DNA of 25,245 nucleotides from assembly GCA_002720055.1 (NCBI GenBank), contig PBGH01000012.1, positions 1 to 25,245 of the forward strand, given 5' to 3'. The DNA is from Methanobacteriota archaeon. Lineage in GTDB: Archaea > Thermoplasmatota > Poseidoniia > Poseidoniales > Thalassarchaeaceae. Below the pieces are notes generated by a model. The model did no database searches, had not been told where the DNA came from, and saw only the letters and a program-made list of their open reading frames with translations. Below are positions 8,215 to 15,348 of this stretch, piece by piece. Within the stretch, counting starts at the first letter, position 1. Each line of letters begins with the position of its first letter. A program made the position numbers and the translations under genes.

Positions 8215-9391
8215 TAAGCGCACCTTCATTCGAAAATGGATCGCTTCTTGTCATCGCTTCAGAATGCTCTTTCCAGTCTATAGAGAAGCTGTCTCTATTC
8301 GGGTCCCACTCGTCCCATGTTACTACTTGCTCCAGTTTGTCTAGATACCTTTCTGGGACAACTCTGGGAACAATGAATGCCTTCTGTCTATGTAGTGGGT
8401 ACGGGTTTCTGAGTTCGATTCCTAGAACTCCAAGAACCGCTCTTGCCACGTACCAAGTAGCCTGGGCATTCCACCCATGGGCTATCTTTATTACAATTCC
8501 AAGGCCATTGGGCCAGTCCTCGTGCTCTATTGCGAATCCAAGCAGGCCATCTGCCCCTTCCTTGGCTATCAGACTACCACCTCCTGCCTTGAGACATGTC
8601 GAATCGAGTCTGTTGAATCCCCCGATGAGATCGGGATTCCTGTTCATTGCCTCCCAGATCCAATCCTGATCCTTCTCTCTTACTAAACCTGCAAACATCT
8701 GAGCTAGCTCATCCACGGTATTGGATACGGTCGGGAGGCCACATCCATCTTTGGCTACTCTAATTGGTTCCCAATCTGGTTTATCCATCAGGCCCCTGAT
8801 TGTATCCAAGAACATGGGAAACCAAGGAGAGCTTGGGAGAGTGTAACCAGCCCGATTTATCCCCATCCTTCGAAGAGCCTTCAGGATTGCTGCATGCTCT
8901 CCAGAACAGGTATGAAACCATCTTCTAGGACGTCTAACCTGCCTTCCGAACTGAATCAGTGGAACATCCAGAGGACATTGCATCAATCCCCATTCGGATT
9001 CAGTTAGGAGCGACTGGGCGGCTGCAACATGCTCAGTGTCCCCATTGTGCGAGGAACATGAAATCGCCTTCTGCTCCCAACTTATTCCCTCAGACTCCAA
9101 CTCTTTGACAAATGTCTTCATCATCAGTGGCTTCATCATCGAGCGTCCGTAAACCAGGACATTTCCTCCGAAAGAATGTATTATTTCAGTACCATGCGAC
9201 CATGAAACTGCTCCGTGAATAGTATTCTCAGAGACATCCAATCTCCGAAAGTCGACCAGTGGTTCCCATTCTACATCTCTTCCCGTAGCGATACCTTCGA
9301 ATTTTTCCCCCAACGGGTTTGTGGGGTATATCGATGATCCAGGCCTCCCAGGAGAAACGCTGGATGGCATGGAATCTTCTCCTTCAACCAT
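8207..9391 (-). CDS. Asparaginase II family (Rhizobium etli AnsA-type) amidohydrolase with an altered metal-site residue
   Basis: At 394 residues it matches the asparaginase II fold by motif order: S84-M-M-K87-P, C112-S-S114-H, C162-S-G-E-H-A, K-D215-G-C217-G-L-P, the KAGGGSLIAKEGADG block, and K302-I-x-x-G. Ser-Lys pairs and Cys residues at the family's active and metal site are kept. However, the family's common CSGKHA is here CSGEHA (E165), so the Lys thought to help bind zinc is Glu. That suggests a changed metal site or substrate, such as an amide or lactam other than asparagine. The start ATG is backed by GGAGG 7 nt upstream and sits one base from the stop of the monooxygenase gene, indicating translational coupling. 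It is unrelated to the Ntn-type asparaginase at 22091. Confidence 0.82.
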   Translation of the reverse strand: MVEGEDSMPSSVSPGRPGSSIYPTNPLGEKFEGIATGRDVEWEPLVDFRRLDVSENTIHGAVSWSHGTEIIHSFGGNVLVYGRSMMKPLMMKTFVKELESEGISWEQKAISCSSHNGDTEHVAAAQSLLTESEWGLMQCPLDVPLIQFGRQVRRPRRWFHTCSGEHAAILKALRRMGINRAGYTLPSSPWFPMFLDTIRGLMDKPDWEPIRVAKDGCGLPTVSNTVDELAQMFAGLVREKDQDWIWEAMNRNPDLIGGFNRLDSTCLKAGGGSLIAKEGADGLLGFAIEHEDWPNGLGIVIKIAHGWNAQATWYVARAVLGVLGIELRNPYPLHRQKAFIVPRVVPERYLDKLEQVVTWDEWDPNRDSFSIDWKEHSEAMTRSDPFSNEGALNG

Positions 9392-10633
9392 TCAGTTGCC
9401 TCCATTAACCCTAGGGGCAACCTTGGTCATGAATGCCTCCATGTTCCTTATCACCCGGTTGCTATCATGGTTGAAGAAGTCAAACCAACACATTAGTCGG
9501 TCGTTCGAATCAAACCTCTCTACAATTTGCCTAGTTACGCTCTCCACATTTCCTATCACCGCATTATCCGTAGCTTTGTTGATTTTTTCTGGGTCAATTG
9601 TTCCCTCTAATGCGTTCCAATATGTCGATAGAGCCGAACGAGCTTCCTCCTTTGCAGCCTCATTTTGCTCTTCATCATCCAGGCCCTCCTCGTCGTTCAG
9701 AAAAACCATAACAGTTCTGGGCATCATGCTTCTCTCCCACATTCCCCCATCAGGATGGTAGTTTTCCCCCATCCTCTGGTGCGTCTCTTCTATGATATTA
9801 GGGGGGGTGATGCTAAGATTGAATACCTGCACAGGCCTGAATTTATTTACTGAGATTTGCAACTCCTTGTCATGGCTACCTAAGACCAGATTCAGTAGCT
9901 CTCTGTTCCAATCCTGGGGTATTGTCTTTATTTCCTCGAATAGGTATCTATTGCTGAACTCAACAGATTCCGGAGATGCCCCGAGATCTTGTTCCAAAAC
10001 TGCCTTTTCTTGGATTAATCTCCATTCCTCTTCAGTTCTGAAGTTGTCTCTTTCCAGGATTGTAGGGGATATCTTATCACTAGAAATTACCTCCCCATTA
10101 AGCAATCTTAGGAAAATCTCTGAAGCTTCTGAGAATATCTTACCTCTTAGCACTGGCCATGCAGCCTCTTCCAGAGAGCTCCTAGGTACAATTCCGTACG
10201 GTCTTGCCATAAATTCGAAACGTCCAGCAGAGAAACCAATGTGTATTTTCCTAGTTTCTTCGGGGTCAATTCCGTGCAGTGCCATCAGCGCACACACTCT
10301 CTCTGCTTGAGCAATTGGGCCTCCAGAAGCTAGAATTGACATCACTGCGCTTCCTACCTCCATCCTCTTTGTTCTAGATAGCATCTCCCTGGAAAATTGG
10401 AAGAAATCGGTGCAAAGGCCCACCTCACCAGGATAATGGGGTACTACTGGTCTCTCATTCAACTTCTGCGTCTCAGTCGAAAGGTGAGCCTGGGCTACCC
10501 ATCCCACTCCAAATCCCAAATCATCAGCCGACTCCACTTGTTCGAAGAAGTTTTGTAGCATCTCGCTCTCAGTTGGTAGATGGCCGGTTGAATCCGGGGT
10601 CTGCGAAATGGAGAAGAAAATATCGAACTCCAT
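9392..10633 (-). CDS. Luciferase-like (LLM) flavin-dependent monooxygenase
   Basis: The protein is 413 residues from the ATG at 10633; GAGG lies 6 nt upstream, and the family N-terminus begins at MEFDIFFSISQ. A TTG at 10645 in frame overlaps the SDR stop (TTGA) and is an alternative start. The early F-F-E-Q-V-E-S-A-D-D-L-G-F-G segment, the SGGPIAQAERV stretch and IHIGFSAGRFEF match the TIM-barrel luciferase-like family, whose members use FMNH2 and O2 to oxidise aldehydes, sulfonates, ring compounds or amides. The usual W-x-x-E-H-H-F is here WVAQAHL, so the active site departs from the common form. A partner flavin reductase is not visible in the window. In this cluster it is the likely oxygenation step. 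Confidence 0.8.
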   Translation of the reverse strand: MEFDIFFSISQTPDSTGHLPTESEMLQNFFEQVESADDLGFGVGWVAQAHLSTETQKLNERPVVPHYPGEVGLCTDFFQFSREMLSRTKRMEVGSAVMSILASGGPIAQAERVCALMALHGIDPEETRKIHIGFSAGRFEFMARPYGIVPRSSLEEAAWPVLRGKIFSEASEIFLRLLNGEVISSDKISPTILERDNFRTEEEWRLIQEKAVLEQDLGASPESVEFSNRYLFEEIKTIPQDWNRELLNLVLGSHDKELQISVNKFRPVQVFNLSITPPNIIEETHQRMGENYHPDGGMWERSMMPRTVMVFLNDEEGLDDEEQNEAAKEEARSALSTYWNALEGTIDPEKINKATDNAVIGNVESVTRQIVERFDSNDRLMCWFDFFNHDSNRVIRNMEAFMTKVAPRVNGGN

Positions 10634-10641
10634 TTGAACCC

Positions 10642-11442
10642 TCAAATTGAGCGCATCCTACCGCCATCTACAGCTAAACTCACTCCTCTAACGCCAGCAC
10701 TACTTGGCAGACAGAGCCAAGCCACCGCAACTGCAGTCTCCATCGGATCGATCAGGCGTCCAATAGGGACGCCATTCATCCAACCTTCCGTTACATCTTC
10801 CAAAGTCTTCCCCGTTCTCTCAGAAATTGAGGACGCCAAAGAACCAAGACGATCGGTGTCAGTGAACCCTGGGAGGATATTGTTGATAGTTATACAAGGC
10901 GGCAATTCTCTGGAAAGAGACTTCGACCATGATGCCATCGCCCCTCTTAGGGTGTTAGACAGTCCTATATTGTCAATTGGTTCTCTAACGGAGGTGGAAA
11001 TAATATTAACTATTCTGCCCATTCCTTCCGATTCCATGATGGGCACTAATTCTTGGGTAATAACGTGAGACGCATGTAGGTGCCTCGTAAAGGGGCCCTC
11101 GAAGTCATCGATCTCATTTTCGAGAAGTGGCCCCCCCGGGGGGCCTCCAGCATTATTTACAAGAATGTGAACGACACCTATCGTAGAAATAGCATCTCTA
11201 ACCGCATCGATGTCTTCAAGATCCAACTCAATTTTTGTATGCCCATCTCCATGCATTTCTTCGATTAAGGAATCGAGATCCGCGCCAGTCCTAGCGCATG
11301 CTATGACTCTAGCACCTGATCTTGCAAGCATCAATGCACAGGATCTGCCTATCCCTTTCGATGCCCCACAAACTAGAGCTGTCCTTCCGTCTAGAATCCC
11401 ATCTGCGAATGGAAAATCACCATCAAGAAGCCTATCCGTCAT
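10642..11442 (-). CDS. SDR-family protein lacking the canonical Tyr-x-x-x-Lys
   Basis: This 266-residue Rossmann protein has CGASKGIG (25-32), the NNAG motif (96-99) and a C-terminal GRLIDPMETAVAVAWL...VDGG segment as in 3-oxoacyl reductase-like SDRs. Where Tyr-x-x-x-Lys is expected, it reads S162-N-T-L-R166, so both residues are replaced. I recall an SDR subgroup with S-N-x-x-R here, so it may still bind NAD(P) and act with a different proton relay, but catalysis is unproven. An AGGTGA 6 nt before the ATG overlaps the stop of the formyltransferase gene 10 bp upstream. The 3' end overlaps the possible TTG start of the monooxygenase. Confidence 0.85.
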   Translation of the reverse strand: MTDRLLDGDFPFADGILDGRTALVCGASKGIGRSCALMLARSGARVIACARTGADLDSLIEEMHGDGHTKIELDLEDIDAVRDAISTIGVVHILVNNAGGPPGGPLLENEIDDFEGPFTRHLHASHVITQELVPIMESEGMGRIVNIISTSVREPIDNIGLSNTLRGAMASWSKSLSRELPPCITINNILPGFTDTDRLGSLASSISERTGKTLEDVTEGWMNGVPIGRLIDPMETAVAVAWLCLPSSAGVRGVSLAVDGGRMRSI

Positions 11443-11452
11443 ATCTCGTCAC

Positions 11453-12199
11453 CTAATCAGCATAATGGGCGTATGTCTGTTCTCTAAGTTTTTGTCGCAC
11501 TACTTCTAAAATTTCCTCCGAGGCATTCTTGAAAGTTGGAAAGTCGCTTTCCCCCTGGCCCTTTCTAATTTTCTCCCAACTTCCCTGCTCATATGCAATC
11601 AATGCCTCTTTCATCAAGACCCCCGCAAGTACTAAGGTTTGGTAGCATAGATCCTCATAAGTCATCCCTCTGGCAACGGGGACCTCTCTTCTCATTAGTA
11701 GATCTCCTGTATCTATTCCATTATCGCAGAAATGCGTGGATGAGCCAATTGGTATGTCATGATATACTGACCAAGCTGGTGATGCGGAACCTCTGCACTC
11801 CGGTAGTAAACCTGGATGCGAATTGATCACCCCATCTCTGGGGTAATCTAGAATTTCACCACGAATTATCCGTGTTCCGCCAAAAACGATGAGATCCAAT
11901 TCATACCGCCTCAATAGGGGCATCACATCTTCGGACTTGTGAATAGCCACTGTAGCAAGATCAATTCCAATCTCCCTTGCCTGAGTTTCTATCATCGGGG
12001 CGATTTCGTTCCCTTCTATCCTAGTCAGGAACTTTTCTCGCTCTTCATCGGCAATAATTGAGTCCTCCTCGATAATTATCTCAGGAATAAATCCCTCTGA
12101 AACGATCTGCCTCAGCATTTCTCTTCCATATGGGTGTTCTTTCAAGAGAAGAAAAGCGAACTTCGGCTTGCCCATAGTTACACCACTGGGAGGGGCCAT
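11453..12199 (-). CDS. Formyltransferase-fold protein (10-formyl-THF type), first gene of the metabolic cluster
   Basis: The 248 residues hold only the N-terminal formyltransferase domain: INSHPGLLPECRGS gives the catalytic Asn and His, and GIDTGDLL gives the Asp. There is no C-terminal tRNA-binding domain, and archaea do not start with formyl-Met, so methionyl-tRNA is an unlikely substrate. Small-molecule amine formylation, as for amino sugars or pathway amines, is more plausible (inference). A second ATG at 12175 (MGKPKFAFLL) is preceded by GGTG and lies nearer the domain start, so it may be the true start. Against that, a TATA-like AAAATAC centred near 12222 would place transcription start at about 12199, giving a leaderless mRNA from the longer start. 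Confidence 0.82.
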   Translation of the reverse strand: MAPPSGVTMGKPKFAFLLLKEHPYGREMLRQIVSEGFIPEIIIEEDSIIADEEREKFLTRIEGNEIAPMIETQAREIGIDLATVAIHKSEDVMPLLRRYELDLIVFGGTRIIRGEILDYPRDGVINSHPGLLPECRGSASPAWSVYHDIPIGSSTHFCDNGIDTGDLLMRREVPVARGMTYEDLCYQTLVLAGVLMKEALIAYEQGSWEKIRKGQGESDFPTFKNASEEILEVVRQKLREQTYAHYAD

Positions 12200-12300
12200 A
12201 GGTACCCGTTATTTTCGGTATTTTAGCCACTTTAACGCGAAAAATCACAGTTTTTTCATACCCAACGTTCAAAATGGGGGTTTTGTTCGCTCGGTTCGCT
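12200..12300. promoter_or_regulatory. Divergent promoter region between the cluster and the histone gene
   Basis: About 100 bp separates the two start codons. On the minus strand a CTAAAATACC stretch (12217-12226) is correctly placed for leaderless transcription from 12199. On the plus strand, AT-rich stretches TTTTTTCATA (near 12251-12260) and TTCAAAATG (near 12269-12277) are TATA candidates for a histone start at 12301. Which one is used cannot be told from sequence. Confidence 0.35.
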
Positions 12301-12657
12301 ATGTCAATGGTATACAACAGTAAGATGAAGGAAGCAATAAAGGCTGGCGGTTGCAACACCGCTGGAGACGCCGCAGGCGCTCTAAACGCAGCTGTGGAGG
12401 CTGCAGTTGCATCGGCAGTAGCCCGATGCGGTTCCAACGGACGAAAGACGATCCGCTCGCATGATATAGGCGGCGGAAGCTCAGACTCCGGAATGGTCGT
12501 AGCCAGCAGGGTCAAGGAGGCCTTCAAGGCTCACGGATGCAACACTGGTGGAGATGCAATGGGCGCAATGAACGCTCTAGCTGACGCAGCAGTTTCTGGA
12601 GCAGTCTCAAGAGCTCAGGCAAACGGTCGAAAGACCGTCCGTGCAAACGACTTCTGA
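12301..12657 (+). CDS. Histone-fold doublet, Bd0055/face-to-face-like halves with very short alpha-3
   Basis: The 118-residue product has two similar halves. Residues ~6-56 read NSKMKEAIKAGGCNTAG...GRKTIRSHDI, and ~65-118 read ASRVKEAFKAHGCNTGG...GRKTVRANDF. Each half has a short alpha-1, a long Ala-rich alpha-2 and the GRKT(I/V)R..D loop typical of histone folds. Alpha-3, which continues the fold in HMfB, is almost absent: half one passes into a GGGSS linker, and half two ends at DF. The S-K/R-V-K...N-T-x-G pattern recalls the bacterial/archaeal Bd0055 or 'face-to-face' group as I remember it, rather than HMfB. I start at ATG 12301; the ATG at 12274 would add MGVLFARFA, which is not part of the fold. 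The role is probably DNA binding, with packaging or dimerisation inferred. Confidence 0.83.
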   Translation: MSMVYNSKMKEAIKAGGCNTAGDAAGALNAAVEAAVASAVARCGSNGRKTIRSHDIGGGSSDSGMVVASRVKEAFKAHGCNTGGDAMGAMNALADAAVSGAVSRAQANGRKTVRANDF

Positions 12658-12666
12658 AGTCTTCTT

Positions 12667-12682
12667 TTCGGATTATTCCGAA
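12667..12682 (+). terminator. Short hairpin after the histone gene
   Basis: TTCGGA and TCCGAA form a 6-bp stem with a TTAT loop, just after a T-rich CTTCTTTT run and 10 bp past the histone stop. It lies between two convergent genes, where a terminator is expected. It is weak on its own, because archaeal termination depends more on T-runs than on stems. Confidence 0.3.
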
Positions 12683-12734
12683 CTGCAACTAGCGACAGCT
12701 ATGTTCAGCACAAAAAATAACCATATATCGAAGT

Positions 12735-12962
12735 CTATGATGGATTTTCGACTAACCAGTCGATGAATTCTATTACCTGACTGATCTTATCATCCGGTAT
12801 ATCCCTGTATGACCTGCCAAACTTCTTCTTAACACTAATTGCTATGTGGGCATACGGGTTTCTGCCGCCAGGGTGGACTCTTGATCTTGGTAGCTTTCCT
12901 AGGAGCCTACCTCCAGCTTCCTGCATATACTTCCAGACTATCTTCGAGTTCTCAGGAGTCAT
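12735..12962 (-). CDS. Conserved-looking small hypothetical protein (75 aa)
   Basis: This protein lies 17 bp downstream of aspS on the same strand and probably ends the trmI-aspS operon. The N-terminal half holds a helix and a basic LPRSRVHPGGRNPYAHIAI segment; the C-terminal half reads FGRSYRDIPDDKISQVIEFI. The N-P-Y-A-H...F-G-R-S-Y-R-D-I-P pattern faintly recalls C-terminal parts of phage antirepressor proteins (ORF6C-like), but I would not assign that function. There is no signal peptide, membrane segment or metal motif. Coding is supported by the operon position, a full-length frame and its non-repetitive, evenly mixed composition. Confidence 0.65.
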   Translation of the reverse strand: MTPENSKIVWKYMQEAGGRLLGKLPRSRVHPGGRNPYAHIAISVKKKFGRSYRDIPDDKISQVIEFIDWLVENPS

Positions 12963-12979
12963 AGATAGCTCTACTCAGA

Positions 12980-14434
12980 TTATGGAGTAACACGACCCCT
13001 GTCTCTTGGGAAAAGTACTACTTCGCGAACATTGCCTGCTCCGGTGAGGACCATGAGCAATCTCGCTACTCCCAGGCCCCATCCAGCATGGGGAGGGGCG
13101 CCATATCGAAAGCCGTCCGTGTAAAATGAGAAGTCTTTCGGTTCCAGACCCATATCTCTAAGATTCTGTTCTAAGACTTCTACTCGATGCTCTCGGGCCC
13201 CTCCACTGGTCATCTCATCTCTCCCATAGTTCAGATCAAAACCTCTGCTAAGCTGACCACCCGAAGACCCCCTCTCCTCTTCTTTGTGGTGAATGTAGAA
13301 TGGTTTCATCGACATTGGCCATCTTGGGATAAAGTGGAAACCTGGATATTTGGCCGCAATTATGTCGCAGTGATGACTCTCTATATCGTCTCCCCATTCT
13401 ATATCTCCTCCTCCGGATTGTACGATTTCTATTGCCTCGCAATAGGGAATTCTGGGGAATGGTAATTCAGGAACCTCGACGGATATCGGACTCATTTCCT
13501 GTGTGGCTCTGTAATCATTGATCACTTCAATCAGCCCCAAATCATTCTCTGCGACTCGAGTCCAGATATGGTGGATCATTCTTTCTTGGACCCCCATGAC
13601 ATCCTCGTCATCCATCCACGCGCCCTCGATGTCGAAGGATACGAATTCATTCAGATGCCTGTAAGTGTCGTGCTTCTCAGCTCTAAAGGCTGGTCCAATT
13701 TCGAACACTCTCTCCAGGCCACCAAGAACAGCAAGCTGTTTGTATAGCTGCGGGCTCTGTGAGAGGAAAGCCTCAGTCTCGAAGTATTTCATTGGAAACA
13801 GGTTAGTTCCACCTTCTGCAGCAGCAGCTATTATTTTAGGAGAATTAATCTCTTGGAAACCCTCGAAAATTAGATGCTCTCTACCATATTGTAGTACCTT
13901 ACTTCTTAGTTGGAACATCGCATTAACATGTGATCTCCTTACATCTAAGTGGCGATTGTCCAGCCTTACATCCAATCCAACATTCACCTCATCAGTAATT
14001 CCAACCGGTAGGGGTGCCGAGGCCTCTGCGAGAATTAATCCGGACTCTACGCTCACTTCGAATTCTGGAAGTGGAGTAGGCTCTCCTTCGGCGACCTTCG
14101 GAGGCCTCTTCATAGCAACTTTGCCCGTGACTTGAATTGTTGATTCACGAGTGCAAGACTGGATTGATGAAAAAATCGCCTCATCCATGTTATCTCTTTT
14201 CAGAAATGCCTGAATTTGTCCTGTCCCATCCCTCAACATCAGGAAACAGATTGCCCCTCTGCCCCTCACAGTCTCCGCATACCCGGCAATTGTCACTTGC
14301 TTACCTACTAAACCCTCACCAAGTCCTACTATCTGCCCAATGGTGTGCGTGCGATAGGCAGTAGGCTCCCAATTGCTGCTGTTCCTCATATCCAACCCTG
14401 TCGGCCTGCGCCTTTCAATGGTTTGAGAGCTCAC
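12980..14434 (-). CDS. aspS: Aspartyl-tRNA synthetase, archaeal/eukaryal type
   Basis: This 484-residue class II synthetase has an N-terminal OB-fold (~28-120: TIAGYAETVRGRGAICFLML), motif 2 with FRAEKHDTYRHLNEF, the KPFYIHH block, SGGAREHR, and motif 3 as GWGLGVARLL, ending in FPRDRGRVTP. This matches AspRS rather than AsnRS. It charges tRNA-Asp and, if non-discriminating, tRNA-Asn for amidation. At the OB-fold position where discriminating enzymes keep Trp and non-discriminating ones often have His, this reads Glu by my alignment (GYAETV), so specificity is uncertain. The start is GTG at 14434, which overlaps the trmI stop as GTGA; an ATG at 14389 in frame is an alternative. Confidence 0.93.
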   Translation of the reverse strand: MSSQTIERRRPTGLDMRNSSNWEPTAYRTHTIGQIVGLGEGLVGKQVTIAGYAETVRGRGAICFLMLRDGTGQIQAFLKRDNMDEAIFSSIQSCTRESTIQVTGKVAMKRPPKVAEGEPTPLPEFEVSVESGLILAEASAPLPVGITDEVNVGLDVRLDNRHLDVRRSHVNAMFQLRSKVLQYGREHLIFEGFQEINSPKIIAAAAEGGTNLFPMKYFETEAFLSQSPQLYKQLAVLGGLERVFEIGPAFRAEKHDTYRHLNEFVSFDIEGAWMDDEDVMGVQERMIHHIWTRVAENDLGLIEVINDYRATQEMSPISVEVPELPFPRIPYCEAIEIVQSGGGDIEWGDDIESHHCDIIAAKYPGFHFIPRWPMSMKPFYIHHKEEERGSSGGQLSRGFDLNYGRDEMTSGGAREHRVEVLEQNLRDMGLEPKDFSFYTDGFRYGAPPHAGWGLGVARLLMVLTGAGNVREVVLFPRDRGRVTP

Positions 14435-15159
14435 TCATCCTCTTCATCCGCTATCTTTGCACAGATTAGTAGGAAAGCCGTATGCCCCATAGGCTGGTTG
14501 CCAGGCCTAACTCCACCTTTACTAGCTTTGGACCATCTCCTTTCGATAATTTCACCACTCCATTCAGCAATCAGCCCTAACTCCTCACAAGACTCCCATG
14601 ACTTCTCCAATTGTGAACTAGTAGGGCAGTAGCATGCTATTCTCCCTCCTACTCTCAATAGGGGCTCAATACCCTCCAGAACAGACCAGGGCTCAGCCAA
14701 GTCAACTATTGCTGCATCGAGATCACCGGGAATATCTAATTCACCATCACTTATTCTTGTCATGTCCCCGTTTACGAGGATCCACTCGGGAAATTCAGGG
14801 AGAACCTCTCTGAGCCTTTCCATGTTTGATTTACCGACTTCAGCGTGCTCATCCCTAGACTCTATAGAAATCAGAGTCCCTGAATCCCCAAGAACGGATG
14901 CTAAATTCATAGCCAAACCTCCCGAACCATGGCCCCCCTCAAGAACTCTGGATCCTACTCCTATTCCCATCCAAGATATCAGAAATCCAGAATCCTTGAC
15001 CCCAATTGTCTGAGCCCTTCTGGACATGTTCCTCCTAGCTTCATGTAGCCCCGGATTGACGATTGTAAGAGATTTTTGTCCTACTTTAATCCTGTCACCT
15101 ACGGAAAAGCCATCCAGAAGTTTCTGTGCATCGAATCTCCCCAAACCCTTGATTTTCAC
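14431..15159 (-). CDS. trmI: tRNA (adenine-N1)-methyltransferase TrmI-like; annotated start probably truncated
   Basis: The Rossmann methyltransferase core has the SAM loop LEGGHGSGGL (motif I), ESRDEHAE, VDLAEPW (the D-L-x-E-P-W motif of the family) and a C-terminal GHTAFLLICAK. TrmI makes m1A in tRNA; the archaeal form modifies positions 57/58. The GTG at 15159 is the only usable start in this frame. The frame stays open upstream to 15243 and encodes GEWLALREDDGRAYLLQRSPG, which matches the N-terminal beta domain of TrmI (compare DRKGRAYLV in Thermus). So the protein almost certainly begins further upstream, with a frame break near 15226-15231. Its 3' end overlaps the aspS GTG. Confidence 0.86.
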   Translation of the reverse strand: MKIKGLGRFDAQKLLDGFSVGDRIKVGQKSLTIVNPGLHEARRNMSRRAQTIGVKDSGFLISWMGIGVGSRVLEGGHGSGGLAMNLASVLGDSGTLISIESRDEHAEVGKSNMERLREVLPEFPEWILVNGDMTRISDGELDIPGDLDAAIVDLAEPWSVLEGIEPLLRVGGRIACYCPTSSQLEKSWESCEELGLIAEWSGEIIERRWSKASKGGVRPGNQPMGHTAFLLICAKIADEEDE

Positions 15160-15243
15160 TTCACCCGGAGACCTCTGAAGGAGGTATGCCCTCCCATCGT
15201 CTTCTCTAAGTGCTAGCCACTCGCCTATGTCATCGCCCCAATC
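15160..15243 (-). other. Start-less coding extension of trmI (probable N-terminus)
   Basis: In the trmI frame, an open stretch runs from a TAA at 15244-15246 to 15159 without ATG, GTG or TTG. The translation DWGDDIGEWLALREDDGR (start) continues into TrmI-like sequence. An ATG at 15231-15233 is one frame off and meets TAG after two codons. One added base between 15226 and 15231 would give M-T-x-GEWLAL..., a normal TrmI N-terminus. Confidence 0.65.
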
Positions 15244-15317
15244 TTACGGGGATATTCGGACGTTTCAAGTCATTCTAATTGCTACATGTTTGTTTCAAGC
15301 TTTATTTTTTCCAGAAT

Positions 15318-15326
15318 GATTATACT
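15318..15326 (+). promoter_or_regulatory. TATA-like box for the thioredoxin-like surface protein
   Basis: GATTATACT is centred 27 bases before the ATG at 15349 and no Shine-Dalgarno sequence follows, so a leaderless transcript is likely. The same spacing is seen for the surface protein that begins at 5669. Confidence 0.4.
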
Positions 15327-15348
15327 GGCCGCACGATGTGTATATCCG

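Noticed and set aside
8121..8669. 182-residue plus-strand ORF
   Set aside because: It lies opposite the asparaginase-II-like gene, whose motifs are clear, and it shows no family signature.
11453..12199. Methionyl-tRNA formyltransferase (fmt)
   Set aside because: There is no C-terminal tRNA-binding domain, and archaeal initiation does not use formyl-Met.
12081..12527. 148-residue minus-strand ORF over the histone gene
   Set aside because: It is a shadow of the Ala-rich histone frame and crosses the divergent promoter region and the formyltransferase start.
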